From contig JAUWYU010000020.1 of assembly GCA_030615655.1 (NCBI GenBank), positions 1-15,543 of the forward strand: a stretch of DNA of 15,543 nt. The letters run 5' to 3'. A program made the translations under genes and the position numbers. The stretch is from Dehalococcoidia bacterium (GTDB lineage Bacteria > Chloroflexota > Dehalococcoidia > Dehalococcoidales > RBG-16-60-22). Position 1 is the first letter of the stretch. Every line of letters begins with the position of its first letter. The notes under the pieces were generated by a model, which was not told the DNA's origin, did no database searches, and saw nothing but the letters and a program-made list of their open reading frames with translations. Shown one piece after another: positions 7,780-15,349 of the stretch.

Positions 7780-7808
7780 TTGACATTTGCCATTGGGACA
7801 GACATAAT
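7780..7808 (+). promoter_or_regulatory. sigma70-type promoter of the UGSC selenoprotein operon
   Basis: A perfect TTGACA (7780-7785) is followed after 17 bases by CATAAT (7803-7808). The predicted start near 7815 gives a leader of about 50 bases before the AAAGGAG ribosome binding site and ATG at 7866. On the opposite strand, two TATAAT boxes (7710-7705 and 7699-7694) could serve the DinB/Mo-NifS operon, but no -35 box fits them. Nothing else was recognised in the 7637-7865 spacer. Confidence 0.65.
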
Positions 7809-7865
7809 ATGGAAGCCCCTTAATTTCCTGTTTTCTACGTAGTATTTTCTGTAAAGGAGTAAGAA

Positions 7866-9653
7866 ATGAGTGAAAAGACGGTAGAATTAGAGCTGCTTAA
7901 CCCCCGGGGCGAGATTGAGCCTCTAACGACCCTTGCACCTGCGCCTCGTGTTACGGACTTAGCCGGCAAGAAGGTCGGACTGTATTGGAATAACAAACCG
8001 GGTATGGATAACTTCTATACCGTGTTTGAAGAACTGCTGAAGAAGAAATTTCCCACCACCACAACCACGCTGCTGATGGGCGCATTCGAAATCAGGGACG
8101 AAGACGCCGATGCCTGGGTACCAGAAATTGATACATTCGTGTATGGTGTGGGAGACTGAGGGTCTTGCACATTTGTCGGCGTGGCCGGCACAGTAAAACT
8201 GGAAAAACTCGGCAAACCGGGCGTGTTTATCAACTGTGACACCTTTGATGAAGATGCAAATTCAGCATCTCAAGACAATGCAATGCCTGGATTGCGCCGC
8301 TGCAAAATAAGTTCCGCAGAGTTCTATAAGCTTCGTGGAAGTGTCGAGACTGTCAGGCCGGTGGTTGAGGCTGTTTTTGACGACTTAATCCATGCGCTAA
8401 CCGATCCTTTAACGTCGGAGGAGACAAATCCACCCCGGGAGAAAGAAGGGAAAGTCGAACCGGCTGAAATAACCGTTGCGGCGGAGTCTTACCCGGCTGC
8501 TGTCGAGGAATTCAACCAGATTTTCCTCGATAATCGCTGGGGCGACGGCTTACCCCTGGTACCGCCCACACCGGAGCGTGTTAAGTGGATGCTGTCAGGA
8601 ACGAGCCGTTCCCCTCACGAGGTAATAGGCAAGATTAATCCAAAGCACGGGGTTGCCACCATAGAGAAGATTGCCATTAATGCGGTGATGGCGGGGGCCA
8701 GGCCGGAGTACCTGCCGGTGATAATCGCCGCTATGGAAGCCCTCGCGGACGAAAGTTTTGACGACCTTCATGTCCTGGCTTCAGCCGGTTCCTTCAACCT
8801 GTTGATAGTGGTGAGCGGGCCTATCGCCAAGGAGATTAAAATGGAGGCAGGTATAGGTTTCATGGGACATGGATGGCGACCCAACAACACCATCGGGCGC
8901 GCTGTGAGGCTGGCCACCCTCAACATCGGTCATACATGGCCGGCAAAGAATGATATGGCGCTTACCGGCCGCATATCACCGCATACCTTTTTCACTTTCT
9001 CGGAAAACGTAGACCTCAGCGTCTGGGAACCCTACCATGCATCCCGGGGGTTTAAAGTCGATGACAGCTGCGTGACGATAGGCTCAGTCCATGGTGAAAG
9101 CCAGCTACAGCACTTCTACGGCGGGATGATAGGCACTTGGACAGCCGAGGGAATTCTGGACAGAATGGTCCAGGACATAACCAGGACCGACCGCAGGGGG
9201 TACTTCACGTGGGGGACGAAAGGCGTGGGGGCCATACGCGGGTCAGGCGGGGGAGCCATGAACCACATGATTATTCTCTTCCCGGAACTGGTTGCCGAAT
9301 TTAAGAAAATGGGCTTTGACCAGAAGAGCCTACAGGATGAGATTTATAAACGCACGTCGGTACCTTACGAAGACCTCAATGAGAACGAAAGAAAGAGTAT
9401 ACAGACCGGGATTGAACTGGGCGTTATTCCTGCCGACCGTAAAACCGTGTTTGAAGCAGCCCTGAAACCGGGAGGAAAGGTGCCGGTGCTGATTTCCCCG
9501 GAGAACCTTCATTTCTTCGTAGCCGGCGGTGCCCCGGGCTGCGCGTTCTCTTTCAACTACTACAGGATACCGCCGTACAATCACACGGCTCTTATGACAC
9601 GGCTGGTAAGTGGAGCCACTCTTACCAGGGCCGGCGCACGCGAAAAAAGATAG
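7866..9653 (+). CDS. UGSC family selenoprotein with in-frame UGA (Sec98)
   Basis: One 595-residue gene is read through an in-frame TGA at 8157-8159. Before it lies VYGVGD; after it, in the same frame, GSCTFVGVAGTVKLEKLGKPGVF. This reconstitutes the U-G-S-C motif of the UGSC family, in which the first position is Sec or Cys and forms a redox pair with the Cys three residues on (here Sec98 and Cys101). Residues 1 to about 185 are the UGSC domain, beginning its fold at GKKVGLYWNNKPG. Residues about 205-595 are a conserved domain of unknown function commonly seen with UGSC (RWGDGLPLVPPT, KIAINAVMAGARPEYLPV, NNTIGRAVRLATLNIG). A bacterial SECIS-like hairpin follows the UGA. The ATG has the ribosome binding site AAAGGAG. 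The GTG at 8181 would start a split C-terminal product but lacks a Shine-Dalgarno and cuts the UGSC domain. Function unknown; redox chemistry is inferred. Confidence 0.88.
8157..8159 (+). other. In-frame UGA recoded as selenocysteine
   Basis: The TGA sits exactly where the UGSC family has Sec or Cys, and frame and homology continue on both sides without any insertion or deletion. The sequence supports recoding; the cell would also need selA, selB, selC and selD, which are not in this window. Confidence 0.85.
8174..8190 (+). promoter_or_regulatory. Bacterial SECIS-like stem-loop
   Basis: TGTCGGC (8174-8180) pairs with GCCGGCA (8184-8190) around the loop GTG, a 7-bp stem with one G-U pair. The loop begins 22 bases after the UGA, and its first base is G. 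This fits the usual features of bacterial SECIS elements: a stem-loop within the coding region, an apical loop about 16-37 bases from the UGA, and a G among the first loop bases. The pairing was made by eye and its energy was not computed. Confidence 0.65.
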
Positions 9654-9682
9654 TCACAGCTGCGCATTAAAGGAGTAGAGAT

Positions 9683-10606
9683 ATGTCTGACTGGGATGCT
9701 GTCATCATCGGTGGCGGCCCGGCTGGCCTGACGGCCGGGTTGTACTTATGTCGGGGCAACTGGCGGACCCTCCTTATCGAGAAGGAGAGTGTTGGCGGAT
9801 ACATCATGAATGTGGAAATGATAGAAAACTATCCTGGTTTTGCCGATGGGGTACTGGGTTCCCAGCTTGCTATGGAAATGAGGAATCAGGCAACGAAGTA
9901 CGGATTACAGCTGACACGCGCCGAGGTAACAGCGATTCAGAGTTCTCCAGGCAGCAAGTGGGTAACCTGCATTGACGGCACATATTATACCACCGCGGCG
10001 GTAATCATAGCCGGGGGCTCCATACCCAAAAAGCTGGGCGTCCCCGGTGAGGAAAAGTTCCGTGGTAACGGTGTGATTAACTGCGCTTTCTGCGACGGCG
10101 GCCAGTTTGTCGACCAGGTACTGGCGGTATGCGGCGGTGGTGATGCCGGCGTTACCGAGGCTCTTTACATGGCAAACCTGGCGTCCAAAGTCATTCTTAT
10201 CGAGGCGTTGCCTGAGCTCACGGCCACCGCGATTCTTCAGGATAGAGCTAAAGACAATCCCAGGATAGAGATACGCTGCGGGATAAAGGTTGAGGCAATA
10301 GTGGGTGATAGCCGGGTTGAGGCGATAGAATTCGTTGAAGAGGGAAACGGGCAAAAGGGGACTCTGAAGGTGGATGGTGTGCTGGTTCATGTCGGGCTCG
10401 ACCCCAATACGGACTACCTTGAGGGTGTTGTGCCGCTGGATAATCAGGGGCAAATTGTCGTCAACGAATGGATGGAGACAGAGATTCCCGGAATCCTTGC
10501 CGCTGGTGATGTCAGAAGTGGTTCCCCCAGGCAGGTAGCCTCAGCCGTAGGGGATGGAGCCACAGCCGCTATCGCTGCCCAGAGGTTTCTCCAGAGGGGG
10601 GCGTAA
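9683..10606 (+). CDS. Thioredoxin-reductase-like FAD-dependent disulfide oxidoreductase
   Basis: The 307-residue protein has the low-molecular-weight thioredoxin reductase layout. An FAD-binding GGGPAG is at 10-15, the redox motif C134-A-F-C137-D-G is in the second domain, a second Rossmann motif GGGDAG is at 151-156, and the FAD-contacting AAGD lies near 271-274. The HRRxxxR signature that binds the NADPH 2'-phosphate in TrxB is replaced by IEALPELTA (173-181), so NADPH may not be the donor. NADH, ferredoxin or a deazaflavin, as in other divergent TrxR relatives, are alternatives. The ribosome binding site AAAGGAG precedes the ATG, 29 bases after the UGSC gene. The tight operon suggests that it reduces the Sec98/Cys101 pair of the UGSC protein. 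Confidence 0.85.
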   Translation: MSDWDAVIIGGGPAGLTAGLYLCRGNWRTLLIEKESVGGYIMNVEMIENYPGFADGVLGSQLAMEMRNQATKYGLQLTRAEVTAIQSSPGSKWVTCIDGTYYTTAAVIIAGGSIPKKLGVPGEEKFRGNGVINCAFCDGGQFVDQVLAVCGGGDAGVTEALYMANLASKVILIEALPELTATAILQDRAKDNPRIEIRCGIKVEAIVGDSRVEAIEFVEEGNGQKGTLKVDGVLVHVGLDPNTDYLEGVVPLDNQGQIVVNEWMETEIPGILAAGDVRSGSPRQVASAVGDGATAAIAAQRFLQRGA

Positions 10607-10752
10607 TATTCAGCCCACCAGATATCTTCGTTCAGTATGAAGTAGCCTGATAACTCGTAGCCACAGGCAGAAATCTGTTTTAGTTTCTCCTCTATATTAC
10701 CCTTTTCAGGGCATCTTATTACGTTTATTATATGTCGTCTAGAGCGCTGCAC
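10607..10752 (-). pseudogene. C-terminal remnant of a SAM-dependent methyltransferase
   Basis: On the minus strand this otherwise empty spacer encodes about 48 residues with the pattern I-E-E-K-L-K-Q-I-S-A-C-G-Y-E-L-S-G-Y-F followed by I-L-N-E-D-I-W-W-A-E-Y-Y-A-P-L. This resembles the C-terminal segment of class I SAM methyltransferases in which an aromatic W-W-x-x-Y-Y-x-P-L patch follows the last strand. The frame continues into the antisense of the flavoprotein gene with no methyltransferase-like sequence, and no SAM-binding domain lies upstream. It is best read as a gene fragment, not a working gene. A chance match cannot be excluded. Confidence 0.4.
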
Positions 10753-10758
10753 TTACCG

Positions 10759-11529
10759 CTAAATATGAATTCGCATACCCTCGTTTGCTATGGTAATTGG
10801 ATTATCTAGATTCTCAGCAACCACCGCTATTTCTTCTTTTATCGTCGGCTCGAGTCCCGTATCCATGTGAACTGCAACTATCTGAGGCAGGTAGCCCTTT
10901 TGTTCCTGGAAAATGACCAGTTCTTGCTCCAGTAGATTCGGGGTAAGGTGACCCGTTTTTCTGGCAAAATCCTCGTAAAGATTGGGTAGTGTAACATCAA
11001 TGATGAGTAATTGGGGGGACACATGCTTCCAGCAGTCTGCCAGTGCCGGGCCGGTATCGGCTGTATAAAAAATTGTCTTATTCTCCTTATCGCTGACCTG
11101 ATAACCAACGGTGGTCTCAAAATGATTTACCGGTATGGCCAGGATTTCATGACCGTCAACCATTTGAGGTTCGTACGGCTTAATAACATTAAACCTGATG
11201 GTCGGCATCATATCCGGCAATTCTTGAAATTTGGGATAAACCTTGCCGTTTAACAGGTGGGTTTCAATGACCGCACACACATCAACGGTGGCATAGACTG
11301 CGATACTGCCATTCCGTAAGGAAAGGTTCAGGGCGATTCCGGGAATGTCTCGAATATGGTCATAGTGTTGATGCGTTAATAGAATTGCATTAAGTTCTTG
11401 TTGTTCTTTAATGGTAAGATTAGAGGTTAGTCCCCCGGCGTCAATTGCCAGGGTGTTATCGACGATAAAGCAAACGCAGCTGGTAGTCTGTGATTCGCAA
11501 TTGTGGGCACCAAGAATGCGGATATCCAT
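10759..11529 (-). CDS. Metallo-beta-lactamase-fold hydrolase, possibly a cyclic-nucleotide phosphodiesterase
   Basis: The 256-residue protein has the metal motif H53-Q-H55-Y-D57-H58, plus His136 (NHFET), Asp158 (YTADTGP) and His221 (VAVHMD), enough for a binuclear zinc site. The layout fits the RNase Z / class II phosphodiesterase-like branch of the metallo-beta-lactamase superfamily. Just upstream lie an HD-GYP protein and a cyclase homologue on the same strand, so cyclic-nucleotide hydrolysis is a reasonable guess. Other hydrolases of this branch are equally possible from sequence alone. The ATG at 11527-11529 has only a weak ribosome binding site (AAGGCAGG). An inverted repeat TAACCT-6-AGGTTA (11569-11586) lies in its upstream spacer. 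Confidence 0.75.
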   Translation of the reverse strand: MDIRILGAHNCESQTTSCVCFIVDNTLAIDAGGLTSNLTIKEQQELNAILLTHQHYDHIRDIPGIALNLSLRNGSIAVYATVDVCAVIETHLLNGKVYPKFQELPDMMPTIRFNVIKPYEPQMVDGHEILAIPVNHFETTVGYQVSDKENKTIFYTADTGPALADCWKHVSPQLLIIDVTLPNLYEDFARKTGHLTPNLLEQELVIFQEQKGYLPQIVAVHMDTGLEPTIKEEIAVVAENLDNPITIANEGMRIHI

Positions 11530-11621
11530 AATTTTACGCCTGCCTTCACTCTATACCTTATGCAATTCTAACCTTTATTGAGGTTATCTTGCCTGTTATT
11601 TGAATTATAAATATGGGCTGA

Positions 11622-12770
11622 TTATTTACGGGTACCCACGCGCAGATTGGATATAAAAGCCTCCACGGCAGTCGGGCAGAACTGAGTGCCGGCGCATCTG
11701 TTTAGTTCACGGGTACTATCATCGACATTAAAGGCAGCACGATATGAACGGTCGGTAGTCATGGTGTCGAAGGCATCGGCAACAGCTATTAACCTGGCTC
11801 CAATAGGTATATCTTCGCCCTTCAGTCCTTTTGGATACCCTTCGCCGTCATATCTTTCGTGATGATACATGACAAGTTCACTTGCCTTTTCTAAGAAAGG
11901 GATTTCCTTTAATATATTCGCTCCTGTGATGGGATGTTCACGAATCATATCCCATTCTGCAGGGGTTAGAGCATCAGATTTATTCAATGTCTGGGCGTCA
12001 ATGGCTATTTTGCCGATGTCATGGAGAATACTCGCATATTCCAGAGTCTCCATTTCCTCAGCGGAAAACGAAAGGGATGTGCCCCCCAGTAGAGTGTATT
12101 CCATCACTCGCTGGGAATGCCCGCGTGTGTACGGGTCTTTAGCATCAATGGCTGCCGCCAGTGTCGAGATAGTGCTCTTGTATGCGTCCAATACGGTCTG
12201 GTGTAGCCTGGTATTCTCAATCGCCATAGCCGCGGCAGCAGCTACGGAAACGACGGCCTCCAAATCCTGCTCATTAAAGTCGCTCCCATCCAGTTTGTTA
12301 AGTACTTCAATTACACCCAGGATTTGACGGTGCACCACCAGTGGTGCACAGATTAGAGACTTTGTGGTAAATCCGGTAGTTTTATCAATAGTTTGGTGAA
12401 AATTTTCACTTCTGCTTACGTCATTCACTATCAGCGGTTTCCCGGTACGTGCAACCTGCCCGGCTATACCGTATTGTGCACTTATTTTTACCTGTTTTAA
12501 TGCCTTCCCTACGGGGCCTGAGGCAACCTCGAAGAAAAGGTCCTGGTCATTGTCTCTGAATAAAAGGATAGAAGATGCTGTAGCGTTAAGCGTCCGTTGG
12601 GTCATTCTTATAATCTGTTCCAGCAATTGTGTCATACGCGGGACCGACCCAACTTTCTTACTTACATTGTAAATAAGCTCTAGCCTGGCCTTGTTCTCCT
12701 GTTCAAAGCGGCCAGATAATTCTGCTGTGGTCTGTGGTTCCTCTAAGCTATATGCCATCCTCTGCTCCAT
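11622..12770 (-). CDS. GAF domain-HD-GYP cyclic-di-GMP phosphodiesterase
   Basis: The 382-residue protein has an N-terminal segment, a GAF sensory domain (about 45-187) and an HD-GYP domain (about 195-375). The HD pair is H250-D251 (HDIGK). The signature HHE-x2-DG-x-GYP is complete at 303-313. HD-GYP proteins hydrolyse cyclic-di-GMP (some cGAMP) using two or three metals; GAF domains bind small ligands and control output. No transmembrane segment is seen, so it is cytoplasmic. The start is uncertain: Met1 at 12768-12770 has a weak GGGAAG site, and Met5 has GGAG closer by. The ligand is unknown. Confidence 0.88.
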   Translation of the reverse strand: MEQRMAYSLEEPQTTAELSGRFEQENKARLELIYNVSKKVGSVPRMTQLLEQIIRMTQRTLNATASSILLFRDNDQDLFFEVASGPVGKALKQVKISAQYGIAGQVARTGKPLIVNDVSRSENFHQTIDKTTGFTTKSLICAPLVVHRQILGVIEVLNKLDGSDFNEQDLEAVVSVAAAAAMAIENTRLHQTVLDAYKSTISTLAAAIDAKDPYTRGHSQRVMEYTLLGGTSLSFSAEEMETLEYASILHDIGKIAIDAQTLNKSDALTPAEWDMIREHPITGANILKEIPFLEKASELVMYHHERYDGEGYPKGLKGEDIPIGARLIAVADAFDTMTTDRSYRAAFNVDDSTRELNRCAGTQFCPTAVEAFISNLRVGTRK

Positions 12771-12829
12771 CGCTTCCCAGGCTGGCCTTTGAGACTAATA
12801 TCTCAATACCAAAGGGATAAAACCTGAAT

Positions 12830-13645
12830 TCACGTTGACAATTGTTGAAAATTGCGAAACAGCCCCTTGTTCCTTTCTGGTAATCTATCAAATTCATCTT
12901 TAACCACCCACACTAACTCATTTTCTCCGACTCCACGTATAGAAAGGTACTTGGGTATGAAAAGCCGGGAATATTCAACGGACATATGGTCTCGGACTTG
13001 AAAACCGCGGTGAGGAAAGCAAAATGATAAAGGGCCCAAATTCGATAACCTGGAAGCGTTATTAATGCAATGCCCGACATAGTCGTTACCGTTACCCACC
13101 GTGAATACCTTGCCTCGTGCCACGCCACACCTGAGGACGGCTGGCGGTTTGTTCACTGCCATGTTTATTTTCGGATAAAATTCTCGCCTGTAGGCATAGC
13201 AGATATTATAAAGTGTAGCTACAATCCTGCATATTTGACCTTCGTTCATCCTGCGGGCATTCCAGAGGATCAGGAGTCCATCCCCTAAAAATTTCACCAG
13301 GACAGGAAGCTCCGCCCAAACTGAAGTACGGGTTCCATTTTCCGCTTCGGTTAGCTCTTTCTTGATACTGCTGAAAAACCAGTCCAGAAAATCGTTGAGA
13401 AATCTGGGAATAGCCAGATAGGAGTCCACCTGGTTGCAGAACTTCGTAAAGCCGGAGAGGTCAAATACGGCGGCTATCGCCTCTTTCTCCTGGCAAGGCG
13501 TACTGATATCCCCCAGAGCCAGCATAGAGGGATTAAATTGCTCCACGATTCTATTATCAAGTAGCCTTATCCCGCTTTGTTGAGATTCTGTAATTCGAGC
13601 TCCGGGCCTTTTAGCTCTGACTCGCCTTATTAGTACTCTTTTCAT
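12830..13645 (-). CDS. Class III adenylate/guanylate cyclase-like protein
   Basis: The 271-residue protein carries the class III cyclase core: AVFDLSGFTKF with metal-binding Asp62, VKFLGDGLLI with Lys118 and the second metal Asp122, and VGHCINNASRL with the transition-state Asn195 and Arg199. All catalytic positions that can be judged are retained, so activity is likely, but ATP versus GTP preference cannot be settled. The region around residues 100-112 is longer than usual. The N-terminus (1-50) is basic and resembles no known domain. A GAF-HD-GYP protein (59-base gap) and a metallo-beta-lactamase hydrolase follow on the same strand. The ATG is at 13643-13645 with a modest AAGG site. Confidence 0.75.
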   Translation of the reverse strand: MKRVLIRRVRAKRPGARITESQQSGIRLLDNRIVEQFNPSMLALGDISTPCQEKEAIAAVFDLSGFTKFCNQVDSYLAIPRFLNDFLDWFFSSIKKELTEAENGTRTSVWAELPVLVKFLGDGLLILWNARRMNEGQICRIVATLYNICYAYRREFYPKINMAVNKPPAVLRCGVARGKVFTVGNGNDYVGHCINNASRLSNLGPLSFCFPHRGFQVRDHMSVEYSRLFIPKYLSIRGVGENELVWVVKDEFDRLPERNKGLFRNFQQLST

Positions 13646-13687
13646 AGCATACCTTCATAATATAATATGTTGCTAGGCAGTAACTCT

Positions 13688-13705
13688 AATCCCGATGCCG
13701 GGATT
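13688..13705. repeat. Perfect inverted repeat upstream of the cyclase gene
   Basis: AATCCCG (13688-13694) and CGGGATT (13699-13705) flank ATGC, 43 bases before the cyclase ATG on the minus strand. No T-run follows on either strand, so a protein-binding operator is more likely than a terminator. Confidence 0.45.
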
Positions 13706-13877
13706 GTCATACTAAATTGACATAGATAAATAGTATACCTTCTGCAAGTTCACTGTATTTAATTTGATATAGTAATCTTAAGAGCATAAACAAAACATAA
13801 ACTTTATTCAGGAGTGTCTAAACATTCCATTAACATTCTTAGATGGTATTGCTTTCGACAATACACTTCAGAGACAT

Positions 13878-13905
13878 TTTTCAAAATACCACTTTGTTAT
13901 ATAAT
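13878..13905 (+). promoter_or_regulatory. Possible promoter of the cupin gene
   Basis: TTTTCA (13878-13883), 16 bases, then a perfect TATAAT (13900-13905), about 80 bases before the cupin ATG. The -35 box matches consensus at 4 of 6 positions. The rest of the 13646-13982 spacer is AT-rich; apart from the inverted repeat at 13688-13705 nothing was recognised. Confidence 0.4.
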
Positions 13906-13982
13906 GGCTATATTGTCTATGTAGAAGAATACCAGCGAAATAATTGCCTGGGGAAAAGCCGTAACTAATAAGGAGGGTAAAA

Positions 13983-14507
13983 ATGGCGGAAACTAAATAT
14001 GGGAAGTACTTTTTAGAATATAACCCCCCACCGGGGCCCCCGTTTATCATGGGGCCGATTCTCCAGCGTATGGATAACTCTACTATTGAAGGAAGCAACT
14101 TCTATTTTATTCACTGGGTACTTCCTCATGAAACTCCCCGCATGAAGATAGGACACCCGCCGCACATACACAGTGAAGCCGAACTCCTGATACACATTGG
14201 CACGAACCCGGATGACCCCATGGACCTCGGAGCGGAGGTCGAGTTACATATGGGTCCGGAGCTGGAAAGGCACGTAATCACTACTACCACCGTGGTATTT
14301 ATCCCGCCTAATTTCATTCATGCCCCCTGGAACCCTTTAAAAACAGAAAGGCCCTGGATATTTATTGAAATTAATCAAGGGCTCAGGCACACCGAAAAAT
14401 TCTTTCCGCAGTTATTAACCAGGGAACAGAGAGAGAAATTGGATTGGTCGTTCTGGAAGGACGAAGGTATGAGCGAAGGATATAGCAACATGGTAAAGCC
14501 GCAATAG
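13983..14507 (+). CDS. Cupin-domain protein
   Basis: The 174-residue protein is one cupin beta-barrel. Motif 1 is GHPPHIHSEAELLIHIG with His61, His63 and Glu67, and motif 2 is FIPPNFIHAPWN with His113; together these form the usual metal site. A stretch of about 45 residues separates the motifs, longer than the minimal cupin spacing. Single-domain cupins include dioxygenases, isomerases, decarboxylases and binding proteins, and nothing here separates these. The strong ribosome binding site AGGAGGGT supports the ATG. The next gene is 148 bases on, with its own possible promoter. Confidence 0.8.
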   Translation: MAETKYGKYFLEYNPPPGPPFIMGPILQRMDNSTIEGSNFYFIHWVLPHETPRMKIGHPPHIHSEAELLIHIGTNPDDPMDLGAEVELHMGPELERHVITTTTVVFIPPNFIHAPWNPLKTERPWIFIEINQGLRHTEKFFPQLLTREQREKLDWSFWKDEGMSEGYSNMVKPQ

Positions 14508-14592
14508 TTCGGAGGCAAAAAACGTTAAAACTGGTGGCTGGAGTAGCGCTTTACCCCTGACTATTTGAAATGAGTTGAAACGAGCCCGAATC

Positions 14593-14622
14593 ATGATATA
14601 TTATGATATATCTCTATATAAT
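14593..14622 (+). promoter_or_regulatory. 10-bp direct repeat and TATAAT upstream of the C_GCAxxG gene
   Basis: ATGATATATT (14593-14602) is followed at once by ATGATATATC (14603-14612), then TATAAT (14617-14622), about 34 bases before the ATG at 14656. The repeat spacing equals one helical turn, as for tandem regulator sites, but simple AT-rich sequence can also give this. Confidence 0.35.
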
Positions 14623-14655
14623 AAAAGAATGGCTGAACAAGGAGGCAATTAATCT

Positions 14656-15297
14656 ATGACAGACTACGCGGCCTTGAAGAAAAAGGTAGACGAGCTGGCG
14701 GAAAGAGAATGGGATTTGGCCGGCATTCAGGCCAGAATTAACAAAATGGTGGCAGAGGGGATTCCCAGGAAGAAACTTGACCCGAAAGAGATGCTGGCCA
14801 ACAAGGAGCAAATCCTTGACCGCGTTCAGCTGCGGGCTGAAGAATATAACTTCACCTTTAAAAACTGCGCCCAGGGCACGGCGCTTGCCCTGATGGAAGA
14901 GTTCGGACTGGGCAACATGGAGATTATTAAGGCCTTGGCTCCATTTCCCGGTGTCGGCGGGACCGGTGATATGTGCGGAGGTGTAACCGGTAGTCTGATT
15001 ACCTTCGGGCTTTATTTTGGCAGTGACAATCCGCTGGATTTATCTATAATGGGTGACCCTAAGAAAAACCCTATCTTAATTGCCCAGAAATTTATGGCCT
15101 TCTTTGAAGGTCAAATAGGTCACATGTACTGCGCTGACATAATAGAAACGGTGATACTGGGGCACAGACTGAATCCCGGGGAAGGCGCAGCGGCCATGAT
15201 GACCTTCGCCAGTGAGAAAGGTTTTGAAAAGTGCGGCCTGCCTCCGGGGATGGGTTCCAGGCTTGCCGCCGGTTTTATCATCGATAGCATGAAGTAA
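14656..15297 (+). CDS. C_GCAxxG_C_C family redox protein
   Basis: The 213-residue protein matches the C_GCAxxG_C_C family (putative redox-active proteins related to the split-Soret cytochrome c region). Cys71 lies in FKNCAQGTALALMEEFGL, and Cys107 lies in MCGGVTGSLITFGLYFG, where the usual GCAxxG reads CGGVTG. Cys159 (YCAD) and Cys193 (KCGL) are the later pair. Four spaced cysteines suggest a metal or redox site, but the family has no established reaction. About 60 helical, charged residues precede the core. No signal peptide or CxxCH haem motif is present. The ribosome binding site AAGGAGG lies some 12 bases before the ATG. A NarI/DsrM-like membrane gene follows, so a role in anaerobic electron transfer is possible. 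Confidence 0.8.
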   Translation: MTDYAALKKKVDELAEREWDLAGIQARINKMVAEGIPRKKLDPKEMLANKEQILDRVQLRAEEYNFTFKNCAQGTALALMEEFGLGNMEIIKALAPFPGVGGTGDMCGGVTGSLITFGLYFGSDNPLDLSIMGDPKKNPILIAQKFMAFFEGQIGHMYCADIIETVILGHRLNPGEGAAAMMTFASEKGFEKCGLPPGMGSRLAAGFIIDSMK

Positions 15298-15349
15298 GGC
15301 AGTCGGTATTTCACATCTCGTTACCCTTTTTAAAGCCGCGGAGGCATGA

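Noticed and set aside
8181..9653. Separate gene starting with GTG at 8181
   Set aside because: It lacks a Shine-Dalgarno, would begin inside the UGSC domain, and the frame upstream continues through the UGA with full homology.
9905..10453. 182-codon minus-strand open frame
   Set aside because: It is antisense to the thioredoxin-reductase-like gene and has low-complexity, non-homologous content.
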